Shown piece by piece: positions 8,571 to 17,710 of a stretch of 64,000 bases of DNA (within the stretch, counting starts at the first letter, position 1; every line of letters starts with the position of its first letter). The DNA comes from Gilliamella sp. wkB108 (GTDB lineage: Bacteria > Pseudomonadota > Gammaproteobacteria > Enterobacterales > Orbaceae), in contig NZ_LZGM01000049.1 in NCBI RefSeq assembly GCF_001690195.1, forward strand, positions 1 to 64,000, read 5' to 3'. Below the pieces are notes generated by a model. That model saw only the letters and a program-made list of their open reading frames with translations. It ran no database searches and was not told the origin of the DNA. Position numbers and translations under genes: made by a program.

Positions 8571-9538
8571 ATCGAAACCTTTTTCAATAATAAGAAAATA
8601 AATAACGCGCCACCTATAAATTCAATCACAATAGATAAAGCACCAACATGGTTGAGTATATGTGTAAGAAGTAATTGTCCACCAACAAGAAATATAATAC
8701 CAAGCAAAAAGGCTGTTGGTAATAAAAAGCGGTGCTGACTGGATCCACTAATACTATAAGCTAAATTGGCAATTAATAATCCCAGAAATGTAAACGGTCC
8801 AACTAAAGCTGTTGATATCGCCACTAACACAGAGACGAGAAGTAAAATAATGGTAATACTTTTTTGATAATCGACGCCGAGGTTAATGGCATTATCTCGT
8901 CCTAACGCCAGTACATCAAAACGATATCGCATGCGCCATAAAAACAGACCAATAATAGTAGCTATTGCTAATGAAAATATAATTAATATCGGCTCTGCGC
9001 GCGTGAAGGTAGCAAAAATTCGACTTTGTAATATAGCAAATTCACTCGGTGACATTAAGCGTTGAAGTAAGTTTGAAAAGCTACGAAAAAGTGTACCTAA
9101 AATAATGCCGATCAGTAATACTAAATGTAAATTTTGCTTAAGTGCAGTAAATAATCCACGATATAAAAAGAGAGAAAACAATATCAGTAATAGTGATTCA
9201 AATAAGAATTTTCCGATGACTCCAACATTAACCATATCTTGTGCATCAATAAAAAAAATGACAATTGTTTGAATCAAAACAAATAAGGCCTCAAAGCCCA
9301 TAATCGAAGGCGTTAAGATGCGGTTATTTGTGACTGTTTGAAAAAGTAAGGTAGATGTGGCAGAGGCAAAAGCAACTAAGATCATAGTCAATACAATCCA
9401 CATGCGATGGAGTAAAATATAACTAATATTACCTTTTAAATTAAACATGATAAAACCAGTGATACACACAAGCGATACCAGTAACAATATTAATAATCTT
9501 TTTTGACTAGGAATATGGCGATGATGATTAATTAACAT
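8567..9538 (-). CDS. Iron-siderophore ABC permease (second subunit)
   Basis: FecCD/BtuC-family inner-membrane permease of 323 residues with about nine hydrophobic helices. It pairs with the permease encoded at 9528-10487 to form the transport channel. The conserved region ALGRDNAINLGVDY (about 213-226) is the cytoplasmic loop that contacts the ATPase. Its start overlaps the end of the upstream permease by 11 bp and its end overlaps the ATPase start by 4 bp, so all three are coupled. It resembles YclO/CeuC-type subunits. Confidence 0.88.
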   Translation of the reverse strand: MLINHHRHIPSQKRLLILLLVSLVCITGFIMFNLKGNISYILLHRMWIVLTMILVAFASATSTLLFQTVTNNRILTPSIMGFEALFVLIQTIVIFFIDAQDMVNVGVIGKFLFESLLLILFSLFLYRGLFTALKQNLHLVLLIGIILGTLFRSFSNLLQRLMSPSEFAILQSRIFATFTRAEPILIIFSLAIATIIGLFLWRMRYRFDVLALGRDNAINLGVDYQKSITIILLLVSVLVAISTALVGPFTFLGLLIANLAYSISGSSQHRFLLPTAFLLGIIFLVGGQLLLTHILNHVGALSIVIEFIGGALFIFLLLKKVSM

Positions 9539-10487
9539 GACGTCTTTTACTCAACAATATTAAAAAAATAATCGCGCCAAGCACGCCGAGAATAACACTG
9601 ACAGGAATTTCAAACGGATAACGGATAATGCGTCCAATAATATCGCAAACTAACACTAATCCAGCGCCAAAAAGACAAACCCAAGGAATGGTTTTTCGAA
9701 CATTATCGCCGAATAATAAACTTACCATGTTCGGCACAATTAATCCTAAAAAAGGTAAAACGCCAACTACCACGACAACAATACCACCAATTAAAGCAAT
9801 CACTACCAATCCTTGTAACATTACCCGACGATAATTTAGTCCAACATTAACCGAAAAGTCACGACCTAATCCCGCTACAGTAAACTGATCTGCACTCCAA
9901 CAAGCAAGTATTGTCAATCCTCCGACTAACCATAATAGTTCATAACGTCCTTGTAAAATCCCTGAAAAATCACCCGATTCCCAGCCACTGAGTGATTGTA
10001 ATAGATCATAGTACATTGCAAAAAATGTAGTAACTGCACTAATTACTGCTCCTAACATGATTCCAACCAGTGGGACAATAAGTGCTGATTTGAAGACTAT
10101 TTTGCGTGAGATCGCCATAAAGAGCATAGTGCCTATCATAGCAAATATGCTAGCTACCACCATTTTAGTCATGACACTGACATCTGGGACTAAAACCATC
10201 ACAACTAATAATCCTAAACTTGCCGATTGCGTAGTACCAACTAAAGAAGGTTCAACAAATCGATTTTGGGTTAAAAGTTGCATAATTAAGCCGGCAACAC
10301 TCATTGCACTGCCGGCTAATAATAGGGCTAAGGTTCTAGGGATGCGACTTACAAAGAAAATTTGTTGCATGTTTTCATCAGTCAAAAGTCCTGATAAAGT
10401 CACATGCCCTGCTCCGATCGATAAACTTATTGCAGTCATTAGCAATAAAATAGTAATGCCTGCAATAAAATAAAATGATTTAATCAT
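9528..10487 (-). CDS. Iron-siderophore ABC permease (first subunit)
   Basis: FecCD-family permease of 319 residues. The N-terminal part has the typical SRIPRTLALLLAGSAMSVAG segment (about 48-67) followed by LLTQNRFVEPSLVG, and the ATPase-coupling loop AGLGRDFSVNVGLNY lies near 205-219. It starts 8 bp after the binding-protein gene. It resembles YclN/CeuB/FatD-type subunits. Together with the second permease it forms a heterodimer rather than the homodimer of BtuC. Confidence 0.88.
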   Translation of the reverse strand: MIKSFYFIAGITILLLMTAISLSIGAGHVTLSGLLTDENMQQIFFVSRIPRTLALLLAGSAMSVAGLIMQLLTQNRFVEPSLVGTTQSASLGLLVVMVLVPDVSVMTKMVVASIFAMIGTMLFMAISRKIVFKSALIVPLVGIMLGAVISAVTTFFAMYYDLLQSLSGWESGDFSGILQGRYELLWLVGGLTILACWSADQFTVAGLGRDFSVNVGLNYRRVMLQGLVVIALIGGIVVVVVGVLPFLGLIVPNMVSLLFGDNVRKTIPWVCLFGAGLVLVCDIIGRIIRYPFEIPVSVILGVLGAIIFLILLSKRRHVN

Positions 10488-10495
10488 GCTCTACA

Positions 10496-11449
10496 TCAAT
10501 TAGATGATGTTTTTTGTAAAACTTCATTGAGTTGATCGAGCAAACGACTATAGGTTTGTATACCGCCTGCTATATACATAGAAGTAGAGTCTAGATAAAT
10601 AACATGATTATGTTGCCAAGCAGCGGTTTTCTGGATTAGTTCATTATCTAATACTTGCTGTGCTGATTGAGCTTCTTTATTACCGATAGCATTATCTCTA
10701 TCGAGAACAAATAGCCATTCTGGGTTGACACTTAGAATAAATTCAGAAGTCACTGCATTACCATGACGTCCGGCATCTTGAAAGGTCGTTGCTGGTTCAA
10801 AACCAAGCTGATCAAAGACAAAACCAAATCGTGATTTTGAACTATAAGCCGACATTTTGCCCCCATTAACCATTATCACTAATGCAGTACCAGCAGTACT
10901 GGTTTTAGGTTTAAGTTGAGCAATTTTCTGATTAAAATCATCTATTAACTTTTTAGCTTCATCTTCTTTATGAAAAATGGTGCCTAACTGCTGTGTTCGC
11001 TGAGTTAAACTGGTTAAAAAGTCTGTTGAATCAATATCTAAGGATATTGTCGGAGCAATTTCACTTAATTTATTATAGACATCTGTTGTACGTCCGCCGG
11101 CAACGATTAAATCAGGCTGTATCGAACTTAACACTTCATAATTTGGTTCAAAAAGAGTACCAACATTCGTATAGCTATTATTACTGTATTTGGATAAAAA
11201 ATCAGGTAAGTGAACATCAGATTGAGGAACAGCAGTCACAGGGATATTTAATGCATCAATAATATCAAGCGTTGCAATATTGAAAACAACCACTTTTTGG
11301 GGATTATCAGGTACTTCCGTTTTACCTTGACTATGCTCAATAGTTATAGTTTTTACAGGCGTCTGTTTTTCTGCTTTATTATCACATGCGACTAAAGCTA
11401 GTAGTACGGTCAGTAATACTAAAAATCTAACTTTGATAAATGAATACAT
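10496..11449 (-). CDS. Siderophore-binding lipoprotein (CeuE/YclQ/FatB type)
   Basis: Periplasmic substrate-binding protein anchored by a lipobox (ALVAC, C22). The fold is the class III two-lobed binding protein, 317 residues. Residues known to bind catecholate iron in Campylobacter CeuE appear to be kept: arginines at R120 (GGR), R207 (KSRFG) and R251 (LDRD), plus the iron-coordinating His and Tyr at H229 (GRHGN) and Y292 (SMYIAGG). That combination fits capture of tetradentate bis-catechol siderophores. These assignments are by eye. It is first in the operon, behind a Fur-like palindrome. No siderophore biosynthesis genes are in the window. Confidence 0.88.
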   Translation of the reverse strand: MYSFIKVRFLVLLTVLLALVACDNKAEKQTPVKTITIEHSQGKTEVPDNPQKVVVFNIATLDIIDALNIPVTAVPQSDVHLPDFLSKYSNNSYTNVGTLFEPNYEVLSSIQPDLIVAGGRTTDVYNKLSEIAPTISLDIDSTDFLTSLTQRTQQLGTIFHKEDEAKKLIDDFNQKIAQLKPKTSTAGTALVIMVNGGKMSAYSSKSRFGFVFDQLGFEPATTFQDAGRHGNAVTSEFILSVNPEWLFVLDRDNAIGNKEAQSAQQVLDNELIQKTAAWQHNHVIYLDSTSMYIAGGIQTYSRLLDQLNEVLQKTSSN

Positions 11450-11488
11450 TTGATCTCCTCATTATCAGTTCTGAATGAAAACAGTATA

Positions 11489-11514
11489 AATGATAAATAT
11501 AATTGTTATCATTT
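11489..11514. promoter_or_regulatory. Fur-box-like palindrome
   Basis: AATGATAA and TTATCATT form an inverted repeat with a 9-bp centre, placed 40-65 bp upstream of the binding-protein ATG. The half-sites match the TGATAA/TTATCA arms of the Fur consensus. Position over a probable promoter and the iron-uptake operon behind it support repression by Fur-Fe(II). Confidence 0.6.
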
Positions 11515-11818
11515 GCACTAAATTGTAACGAAAATCTTTGCTGTCTTCAATGAACTTTAACTATTTAGAAGAATGAATATAAACTTGGCGTTAATGATTT
11601 TGGTAGTGGCATTTTATCATCGATAATAATGGCACTAAACAGAATAAATTCACAATAATATAATATGCAGACAATCTCACCTATTTAATTAAAAAATTAA
11701 AAATGACATGTTAACCTAATTACTTTTTTGATAACCATTAAATAACTCCATGCCCTTTATTCATAAATGCGAGATATTTCGATTTCCTGTAATAAGTGAG
11801 CAAAACAGTAAGATGAAA
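11515..11818. other. Intergenic stretch, no gene seen
   Basis: About 300 bp between the Fur-like site and the 3' end of ntrC (minus strand, ends 11819). It is AT-rich and I see no open frame with a credible start. A small inverted repeat TTATCATCGATAA occurs near 11617-11629. No hairpin with a T run was found after ntrC, so its terminator is not obvious. Confidence 0.4.
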
Positions 11819-13261
11819 TTATATTGTCTCTTTTGCTAGCTCTTTAATTTTGCGCGTTAAGGTATTACGTCCCCACCCTAATAAATGGGCAGCATCTTGT
11901 TTATGACCACGAGTAAAATTAAGCGCACAATTTAATAAAATACGTTCAACATCAGTTACCGCCTCGGTCAATATGTCGGTTTTACCCGAAATTAGCGCCT
12001 GTTTCGCCCACTGTTCTAGTAAAGTTTGCCAATTGATTTCGGGTTGAATCGGATCGGCAATGGTTGTATTTATTTCATGCCTAACTGAAAACTTAGAGGC
12101 TGATAATTGTAGTAATTCAGGAGGGAGATCTTGAACTAAAATTTCTTTACTTGAAGACATGACGGTTACCCAGCGACACGTATTTTCCAGTTGTCTAACA
12201 TTGCCCGGCCAATTGAACATACACAAAATATTTAATGCCTCAGGACTGAACACTTTACTTTCTACCCCTAATTCTTTGGCTGTCGTATGTAAAAAATGTT
12301 CAGCCAGTTTTGGGATATCTTGCGCACGATCTCGTAATGGTGGTAATAAAATACGTATAACGTTTAAACGGTGAAATAAATCTTCTCTAAATTTACCTTC
12401 CCGCACTCTGGATTCTAAATTTTGGTGAGTTGCAGCTATAATACGAACATCAACTTTAACCGGAGAATAACCCCCAATACGATAGAATTGACCGTCAGCA
12501 AGTACGCGTAATAATCGTGTTTGAACATCAAGTGGCATATCACCAATTTCATCGAGAAAAAGGGTTCCACCATTAGCCTGTTCAAAACGACCATGTCTAA
12601 TGTGAGCAGCACCAGTAAAAGCACCTTTTTCATGACCAAAAAGTTCTGATTCAATAAGATCTTTAGGAATAGCAGCCATATTAAGCGCAATAAAAGGCGC
12701 GTTACAACGTGGGCTATGAGTATGTAATGCTTTAGCAACTAGCTCTTTGCCGGTTCCGGATTCACCATTAATTAGTACGCTAATTGATGATTTAGATAAT
12801 CGCCCAATAATTCGAAATACCTCTTGCATTGAGGGAGCTTCACCAATGATCCCTGTCGAGGCTTTTGCTGTTGTATAATCATTTGGTTTTTGATTTTGAC
12901 TTTGTAAGATAGCTCGTTCAACGAGTTGGATCATCTCATCAACATCAAAAGGCTTAGGGATATAATCATATGCGCCTCTTTGGTAGGCATTGACTGCTGC
13001 ATCAAGATCCGAATGCGCAGTCATAATAATAACCGGTAGATTGGGTATCTGCTCTTTCACATAATGGAGTAAAGTAAATCCATCAAGACCCGGCATTTTA
13101 ATATCTGAGATTAATACTGCTGGTTTTTGGGTATGGCTTGTTAATGCATCAATGACGTCTTGCCCACTGGCAAAACTGACACAGTTAAAATTAGCGTTAG
13201 TCAGTGCTTTTTCTAATACCCAGCGTATAGAACTATCATCATCAACAATCCAAACATTCAT
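11819..13261 (-). CDS. ntrC: Nitrogen regulator NtrC (NRI)
   Basis: Response regulator that activates sigma-54 promoters under nitrogen limitation. The receiver domain (1-120) has D53 as phosphoacceptor in ISDIKMPG. The AAA+ domain (about 140-375) has Walker A GESGTGKE at 166-173 and the sigma-54-contacting GAFTGA loop at 213-218. The C-terminal Fis-type helix-turn-helix ends in LLGWGRNTLTRKIKEL. Length 480 is slightly above E. coli (469), with a longer linker before the DNA-binding domain. It follows ntrB by 12 bp in glnA-ntrB-ntrC. Its partner kinase is NtrB, and its likely sites lie upstream of glnA. Confidence 0.96.
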   Translation of the reverse strand: MNVWIVDDDSSIRWVLEKALTNANFNCVSFASGQDVIDALTSHTQKPAVLISDIKMPGLDGFTLLHYVKEQIPNLPVIIMTAHSDLDAAVNAYQRGAYDYIPKPFDVDEMIQLVERAILQSQNQKPNDYTTAKASTGIIGEAPSMQEVFRIIGRLSKSSISVLINGESGTGKELVAKALHTHSPRCNAPFIALNMAAIPKDLIESELFGHEKGAFTGAAHIRHGRFEQANGGTLFLDEIGDMPLDVQTRLLRVLADGQFYRIGGYSPVKVDVRIIAATHQNLESRVREGKFREDLFHRLNVIRILLPPLRDRAQDIPKLAEHFLHTTAKELGVESKVFSPEALNILCMFNWPGNVRQLENTCRWVTVMSSSKEILVQDLPPELLQLSASKFSVRHEINTTIADPIQPEINWQTLLEQWAKQALISGKTDILTEAVTDVERILLNCALNFTRGHKQDAAHLLGWGRNTLTRKIKELAKETI

Positions 13262-13273
13262 TCTAAATTCACC

Positions 13274-14323
13274 TCACTGCTTTATTGGCAAATAGACAGA
13301 AAATTCCGTATGTCCCGGCCAACTATTAAATTCAATTTTCCCATGATGCTGATCAACAATATTGCGTGCAATTGAAAGTCCAATCCCAGTACCTCCTTCA
13401 TAACCACTGACCATTGGATAAAACAGTGTATCTTGTAAATGTACTGGCACACCCGGCCCATTATCTTCAATATCAATTCGGGCGCATAGTCGATAGCGCT
13501 GACCATGTAAGGTAACTTGAAAGGCTGTTCTTGTTCTAATAGTAATCGTGCCAGTATTAGAACCAATTGCCTGCAAAGCATTACGAATTATATTCAAAAT
13601 CACCTGTTCTATTTGTTCAGAGTCATGAATAAGATCAGGTAAGCTTGGATCATAATCACGTACAATTTGAATATTGACTGGCTTTTCTAAACACAACAAA
13701 GCATAAATTCTTTCAATTGACCTATGAATATTTTGTACTTTTTGCTGTAAGCGTTGTTGTGGTCCAAGCAATCTATCTACCAGATTTCTTAATCTATCAG
13801 CTTGTTCAATAATAATTTGTGTATAATCTTGTAATTCGTTTTTAGGTAACTCTCGTGATAATAATTGCGCTGCACCTCGTAATCCCCCAAGTGGATTTTT
13901 TATTTCGTGAGCAAGACCGCGTATCAACTCACGAGCAGCACTTTGTTGAGCTTGTTGTAACTGTTCTTGACTTAGGCGTTTATGATTATTTAATGGCACC
14001 ATTTCAATTAAAATACGACCTTTTTCTAACGACTGCGCGGTTAAAGATAGAATATGTAATTCGTTGTTGATGACTAAATTGACTTCATTATCTGTAAAAC
14101 CTTGATTTTTTGATAATGCACTTTGCATTAATTCAATATCAAGCGAAAAATAATTCAGTAGATCCGGAAGATAACTTCCCAATATTTTTTTAGAACTTTG
14201 TGCAAATAGTTGCTGTGCCGCTGTATTGACATAATAAATATTGAGATTTTTATCAAGTAATAAAATACTTGTAATCATGGAATCGAGAACCAGATTAGCA
14301 TCAGATTCATTATCAAATGTCAT
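13274..14323 (-). CDS. ntrB: Nitrogen sensor kinase NtrB (NRII)
   Basis: Cytoplasmic histidine kinase/phosphatase that controls NtrC in response to PII. An N-terminal PAS domain (about 10-110) is followed by the H-box with H139 in [13 protein letters not shown], then the N-box NIIRNALQA and G-boxes DNGPGV and GGTGIGLS. I choose the ATG at 14323: it gives 349 residues and H139, the same as E. coli NtrB. A TTG 36 bp further upstream is also in frame but lies inside a GC-rich hairpin between glnA and ntrB. It is the middle gene of glnA-ntrB-ntrC. Confidence 0.93.
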   Translation of the reverse strand: MTFDNESDANLVLDSMITSILLLDKNLNIYYVNTAAQQLFAQSSKKILGSYLPDLLNYFSLDIELMQSALSKNQGFTDNEVNLVINNELHILSLTAQSLEKGRILIEMVPLNNHKRLSQEQLQQAQQSAARELIRGLAHEIKNPLGGLRGAAQLLSRELPKNELQDYTQIIIEQADRLRNLVDRLLGPQQRLQQKVQNIHRSIERIYALLCLEKPVNIQIVRDYDPSLPDLIHDSEQIEQVILNIIRNALQAIGSNTGTITIRTRTAFQVTLHGQRYRLCARIDIEDNGPGVPVHLQDTLFYPMVSGYEGGTGIGLSIARNIVDQHHGKIEFNSWPGHTEFSVYLPIKQ

Positions 14324-14349
14324 CGTAGGATTTCCGTCCTCATTAGAAA

Positions 14350-14369
14350 CCACCGCCAATTAGCGGTGG
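14350..14369 (-). terminator. Attenuator-like hairpin between glnA and ntrB
   Basis: CCACCGC (14350-14356) and GCGGTGG (14363-14369) form a 7-bp GC-rich stem with a CAATTA loop. On the minus strand it is followed by only TTTCT. It can act as a partial terminator that lowers ntrBC expression relative to glnA, as known for the glnA-glnL junction in enterics. Confidence 0.6.
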
Positions 14370-14401
14370 ATAAGGCTTTAAAGTTTTAAAATAATAGTTA
14401 C

Positions 14402-15811
14402 CTAAAGGCTATAGTACAATTCAAATTCAACTGGATGTGGAGTCATTCTTACACGATCAACATCTTGACGTTTTAATTCAATGTAAGCATCAATAGTATC
14501 ATTAGTAAAGACGTTACCACGCGTTAAGAATTCGCGATCTGCATCTAATGCATTTAATGCTTCTTCAAGTGAACCTGCAACTTGAGGGATAAGTTTAGAT
14601 TCTTCTGGTGGTAAATCGTATAAGTTCTTATCCATTGCATCTCCCGGATGAATCTTATTAATAATTCCATCCAGACCAGCCATCAATTGAGCTGCAAAAG
14701 ATAAATAAGGATTACCGGCAGGATCTGGGAATCGAACTTCAACACGACGAGCTTTCGGACTGGTTACCACTGGAATACGAATAGATGCAGAACGGTTACG
14801 AGCAGAATAAGCTAGCATAACAGGGGCTTCATAGCCTGGTACTAAACGTTTATAAGAGTTAGTGGCCGGATTAGTAAAGGCATTAATCGCTTTAGCGTGT
14901 TTGATAATACCACCGATATAAAATAATGCCATTTCAGAAAGACCAGCATATTTATCGCCAGCAAATAAGTTCACACCATCTTTAGATAATGATTGGTGGC
15001 AGTGCATTCCTGAACCATTATCACCAAACATTGGTTTTGGCATAAAAGTAGCGGTTTTACCATAAGCATGAGCAACATTTTGTACCACATATTTATAGAT
15101 TTGTACTTCATCAGCTTTTTTAGTCAAAGTATTAAAACGACAAGCGATCTCATTTTGGCCTGCAGTAGCAACTTCGTGATGATGTGCTTCTACAACTAAA
15201 CCTAGTTGCTCCATAATCATACACATTTCAGAACGAATATCTTGTGAAGAATCAACTGGAGGAAGTGGGAAATAACCACCTTTAACACCCGGACGATGAC
15301 CTTTATTGCCTTCTTCGTATTTAGTACCTGAATTCCAAGCCGCTTCAATATCATCAATATGAACAAAGCTACCCGACATTGGTGAACCAAAACGGACATC
15401 ATCAAATAAGAAAAATTCAGGTTCAGGTCCAAAGATAACCGTATCAGCAATACCAGATGATTTTAAAAACTCTTCAGCACGTTTAGCAATAGAACGAGGG
15501 TCACGATCGTAACCTTGTAATGTTGCAGGTTCTAAAACGTCACAACGGAGATTTAATGTCATATCTTCAAAGAAGGGATCGATAACTGCGCTTGAAATAT
15601 CAGGCATCAATACCATATCTGATTCATTAATACCTTTCCAACCAGCGATTGATGAACCGTCAAACATTTTACCGTCTTCAAAAAAATCAGCATCAATTTG
15701 ACTGACAGGAATAGTGACATGTTGTTCTTTACCTTTAGTATCAGTAAAACGTAAGTCAACAAACTTAACTTCATTTTCTTTAATTAGCGTTAAAACTTTT
15801 TGTATAGACAT
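14402..15811 (-). CDS. glnA: Glutamine synthetase (type I)
   Basis: Catalyses glutamate + NH3 + ATP to glutamine, the main ammonium assimilation step. The 469-residue length is that of the GSI-beta dodecamer. Recognisable segments are [13 protein letters not shown] (about 49-61), [10 protein letters not shown], the metal-site region [11 protein letters not shown] and the ATP/glutamate segment [17 protein letters not shown]. The adenylylation tyrosine is Y398 in [10 protein letters not shown], so control by GlnE is expected. It is first in glnA-ntrB-ntrC. A sigma-54 promoter and NtrC-like sites lie upstream. GltBD at 45.9-51.8 kb completes the GS-GOGAT cycle. Confidence 0.98.
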   Translation of the reverse strand: MSIQKVLTLIKENEVKFVDLRFTDTKGKEQHVTIPVSQIDADFFEDGKMFDGSSIAGWKGINESDMVLMPDISSAVIDPFFEDMTLNLRCDVLEPATLQGYDRDPRSIAKRAEEFLKSSGIADTVIFGPEPEFFLFDDVRFGSPMSGSFVHIDDIEAAWNSGTKYEEGNKGHRPGVKGGYFPLPPVDSSQDIRSEMCMIMEQLGLVVEAHHHEVATAGQNEIACRFNTLTKKADEVQIYKYVVQNVAHAYGKTATFMPKPMFGDNGSGMHCHQSLSKDGVNLFAGDKYAGLSEMALFYIGGIIKHAKAINAFTNPATNSYKRLVPGYEAPVMLAYSARNRSASIRIPVVTSPKARRVEVRFPDPAGNPYLSFAAQLMAGLDGIINKIHPGDAMDKNLYDLPPEESKLIPQVAGSLEEALNALDADREFLTRGNVFTNDTIDAYIELKRQDVDRVRMTPHPVEFELYYSL

Positions 15812-15880
15812 GAATCTTCTCCATTAAGGACAAATAATTGTTCAATTTAAAAGGCTATGTTTGCCAAGTATTTTGTTTAA

Positions 15881-15896
15881 TGCAAATATGATGCCA
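15881..15896 (-). promoter_or_regulatory. Sigma-54 promoter of glnA
   Basis: On the minus strand this reads TGGCATCATATTTGCA. The -24 GG and -12 GC are 12 bases apart as required, and it matches the TGGCAC-N5-TTGCA consensus at all but one base. Transcription would start near 15870, about 60 bp before the glnA ATG. This corresponds to glnAp2 of enterics. Confidence 0.8.
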
Positions 15897-15956
15897 CTTT
15901 TTAACCATGATTTTTTAGTGGAATTATTGAACTGATAATAGCACAGTTATTGTCTT

Positions 15957-16006
15957 TGCACCAAAATAAAGCGCCAAGCACTAAAGCAACGCACCAAAAT
16001 AGTTCA
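15957..16006. promoter_or_regulatory. Cluster of NtrC-like enhancer sites
   Basis: Three 17-bp segments resemble TGCACY-N5-GGTGCA: TGCACCAAAATAAAGCG (15957-15973), AGCACTAAAGCAACGCA (15977-15993) and CGCACCAAAATAGTTCA (15990-16006). Left halves are good and right halves are degenerate. They lie about 95-130 bp upstream of the predicted sigma-54 start, close to the enterobacterial spacing. Confidence 0.55.
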
Positions 16007-16119
16007 ATGTTCTGCAAATTATTATTTTAATACCCTAAATTAGGAAGATATTATCCAATAATAGTCTATCTTAGCGATCTACCTGCTAAATTCAACAATA
16101 GCTACTAATAAAAATCTGA
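16007..16119. other. Intergenic, no gene seen
   Basis: This completes the roughly 300-bp gap between glnA and the Sel1-repeat gene. Apart from the sigma-54 promoter and NtrC-like sites nearer glnA, I see nothing with structure. No terminator with a T run is evident for the Sel1 gene ending at 16120. Confidence 0.35.
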
Positions 16120-17580
16120 TTATACGCTTTCCCTATCCCCCGAGATCGTTAGATAAAAGGTAGTTTTATCCCAATCATATTCGAGAGTTTCTTCTGAACC
16201 AAATACCACCATATAATTTAAATTATCTTTAGGATTAATAAAATAGGTTGACGGATAACCATTTGTTCCCCAATAACAACATATAAAACGGAGTTCACCT
16301 ATCCCCATTGTTTCTGCGATATATTTATGCGCCTGTTTGGCATATTTTCCTTCGATTTTGTAAGTCACTTTAACCGGCCTGGTTTGTCCTTTATCATCGA
16401 CTTCACAGCTAAGATATTGAAAAAAATCTGGGGCATTAGCATCAAATTCATGTAAAAAATCGCGACAAGTTAAATCGGGATCGTATTGAAAAGGACTAAA
16501 GAACTCAGGATGTTTAATTTTTAAATCACGCGGTGTTAATTTCTTCAATTGAGCAATTTGTTCATTAAATTGGGTTAAAGCCGCTGGCTTATCAGAAAAT
16601 AAAGAGGAAAATAATGTTGTTTTTTGATTATTAGTTATATGATGACTACCAGAAACAACATCAACAAACATTAAATCCCATTGTTTTTGTTGCTGATTAA
16701 TATACTCTTTTTTGTTTATTCCACTATCTATCATATCAGGATTATTACTATTAAAATCGAGATAACATTCATAATAGAGATCAATCGCTAAAGCGATGTT
16801 TTGTTCAGTACCCAGACCATTTAAAATAAGCCAAGCTAAGGTCGTTTGTATATAAAATTGGGATGACAACCCAAGTTCTTTTTTCATTAACTCCATACAC
16901 AAAGTATAAGCGTTATGATAATCCCTCTTTTTTATATAATAATTAACTAATAGCGTTTGAGCACTTTTAGTATCATCGCTAAATGGCATTATTTTTTTCA
17001 TTTTTTCGATGACTTTTAATGCCGATTGCATTTGATCCAACTTAACTAAATAGAGGTAGGTCAACTTTCTTAATGCTGGCAAATACTCTTGCTGTGCAGC
17101 TTTGAGAAACCAATCTTCGGCTCGTTGATAAAAATGTTGATTTAAGAAAATATTACCTAAATTGTATTGGGCTTTTACCACATTGGCTTCAGCAGCCTGA
17201 AAATAATATTCTATGGCTAAATCTAAATTTTTCCCCTTTGTTCCCAAATAACCGTTTTCATAGCAAAATCCGATATTATTTAATTCATTAAACACATTTT
17301 GATCTCCAGCATGATCTATCACTTGCTTAGTCCAATAACAAAAATCTTTATAATTTGTTGTTTGACATTGGTTATTTGCAAAAAATTGATTAGATGCACA
17401 GTTATTTTCTTTATCTTCTAGCCAGTAATGGGGATGAAATAGTCCGGCTAATTTTTTTTGTGCTTCTAGATCGCCTGCATGTGCTTGTTGCCAAATAACA
17501 TCATATTCATTATTGGCAAAGGCTAAATTTGTTGAAAAATATAGAAATAAAAAAAAGAGTAGGAATTGCTTAATTTCCAT
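16120..17580 (-). CDS. Secreted Sel1-like/TPR repeat protein
   Basis: An exported helical-repeat protein of 486 residues and unknown role. Residues 1-22 form a signal peptide ending at Ala-Phe-Ala. Sel1-like repeats follow, seen as DLEAQKKLAGLF, an IGFCYENGYLGTKGKNLDLAIEYYFQAA unit near 105-133, then VVKAQYNLGNIF, ERAEDWFLKAAQ and EYLPALRKLTYLY. A later unit has LNGLGTEQNIALAIDLYYECY. The C-terminal third (about 330-486) is not repeat-like; it has several Cys and a YYIAETMG/GELRF segment I do not recognise. Sel1 proteins usually mediate protein-protein contacts. It stands alone, divergent from yibN. Confidence 0.7.
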   Translation of the reverse strand: MEIKQFLLFFLFLYFSTNLAFANNEYDVIWQQAHAGDLEAQKKLAGLFHPHYWLEDKENNCASNQFFANNQCQTTNYKDFCYWTKQVIDHAGDQNVFNELNNIGFCYENGYLGTKGKNLDLAIEYYFQAAEANVVKAQYNLGNIFLNQHFYQRAEDWFLKAAQQEYLPALRKLTYLYLVKLDQMQSALKVIEKMKKIMPFSDDTKSAQTLLVNYYIKKRDYHNAYTLCMELMKKELGLSSQFYIQTTLAWLILNGLGTEQNIALAIDLYYECYLDFNSNNPDMIDSGINKKEYINQQQKQWDLMFVDVVSGSHHITNNQKTTLFSSLFSDKPAALTQFNEQIAQLKKLTPRDLKIKHPEFFSPFQYDPDLTCRDFLHEFDANAPDFFQYLSCEVDDKGQTRPVKVTYKIEGKYAKQAHKYIAETMGIGELRFICCYWGTNGYPSTYFINPKDNLNYMVVFGSEETLEYDWDKTTFYLTISGDRESV

Positions 17581-17710
17581 TTTATTTTCCCTTATATCGA
17601 ATAATCGCTATTACTATAAAACAAGATTTCTTATGTTGGTACTATATTTCATCGCGCAATATCGTTATAATCTCAACTTAAATTGAAAAAAATCAGGTAA
17701 TCATTTAAGT

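Noticed and set aside
12436-12738. Second frame on the same strand inside ntrC
   Set aside because: It overlaps the highly conserved AAA+ region of ntrC in another phase, and its low-complexity Leu-rich translation is not protein-like.
14324-14359. N-terminal extension of NtrB from a TTG
   Set aside because: It begins inside a hairpin and would move the phospho-histidine away from position 139; the ATG at 14323 fits E. coli length.
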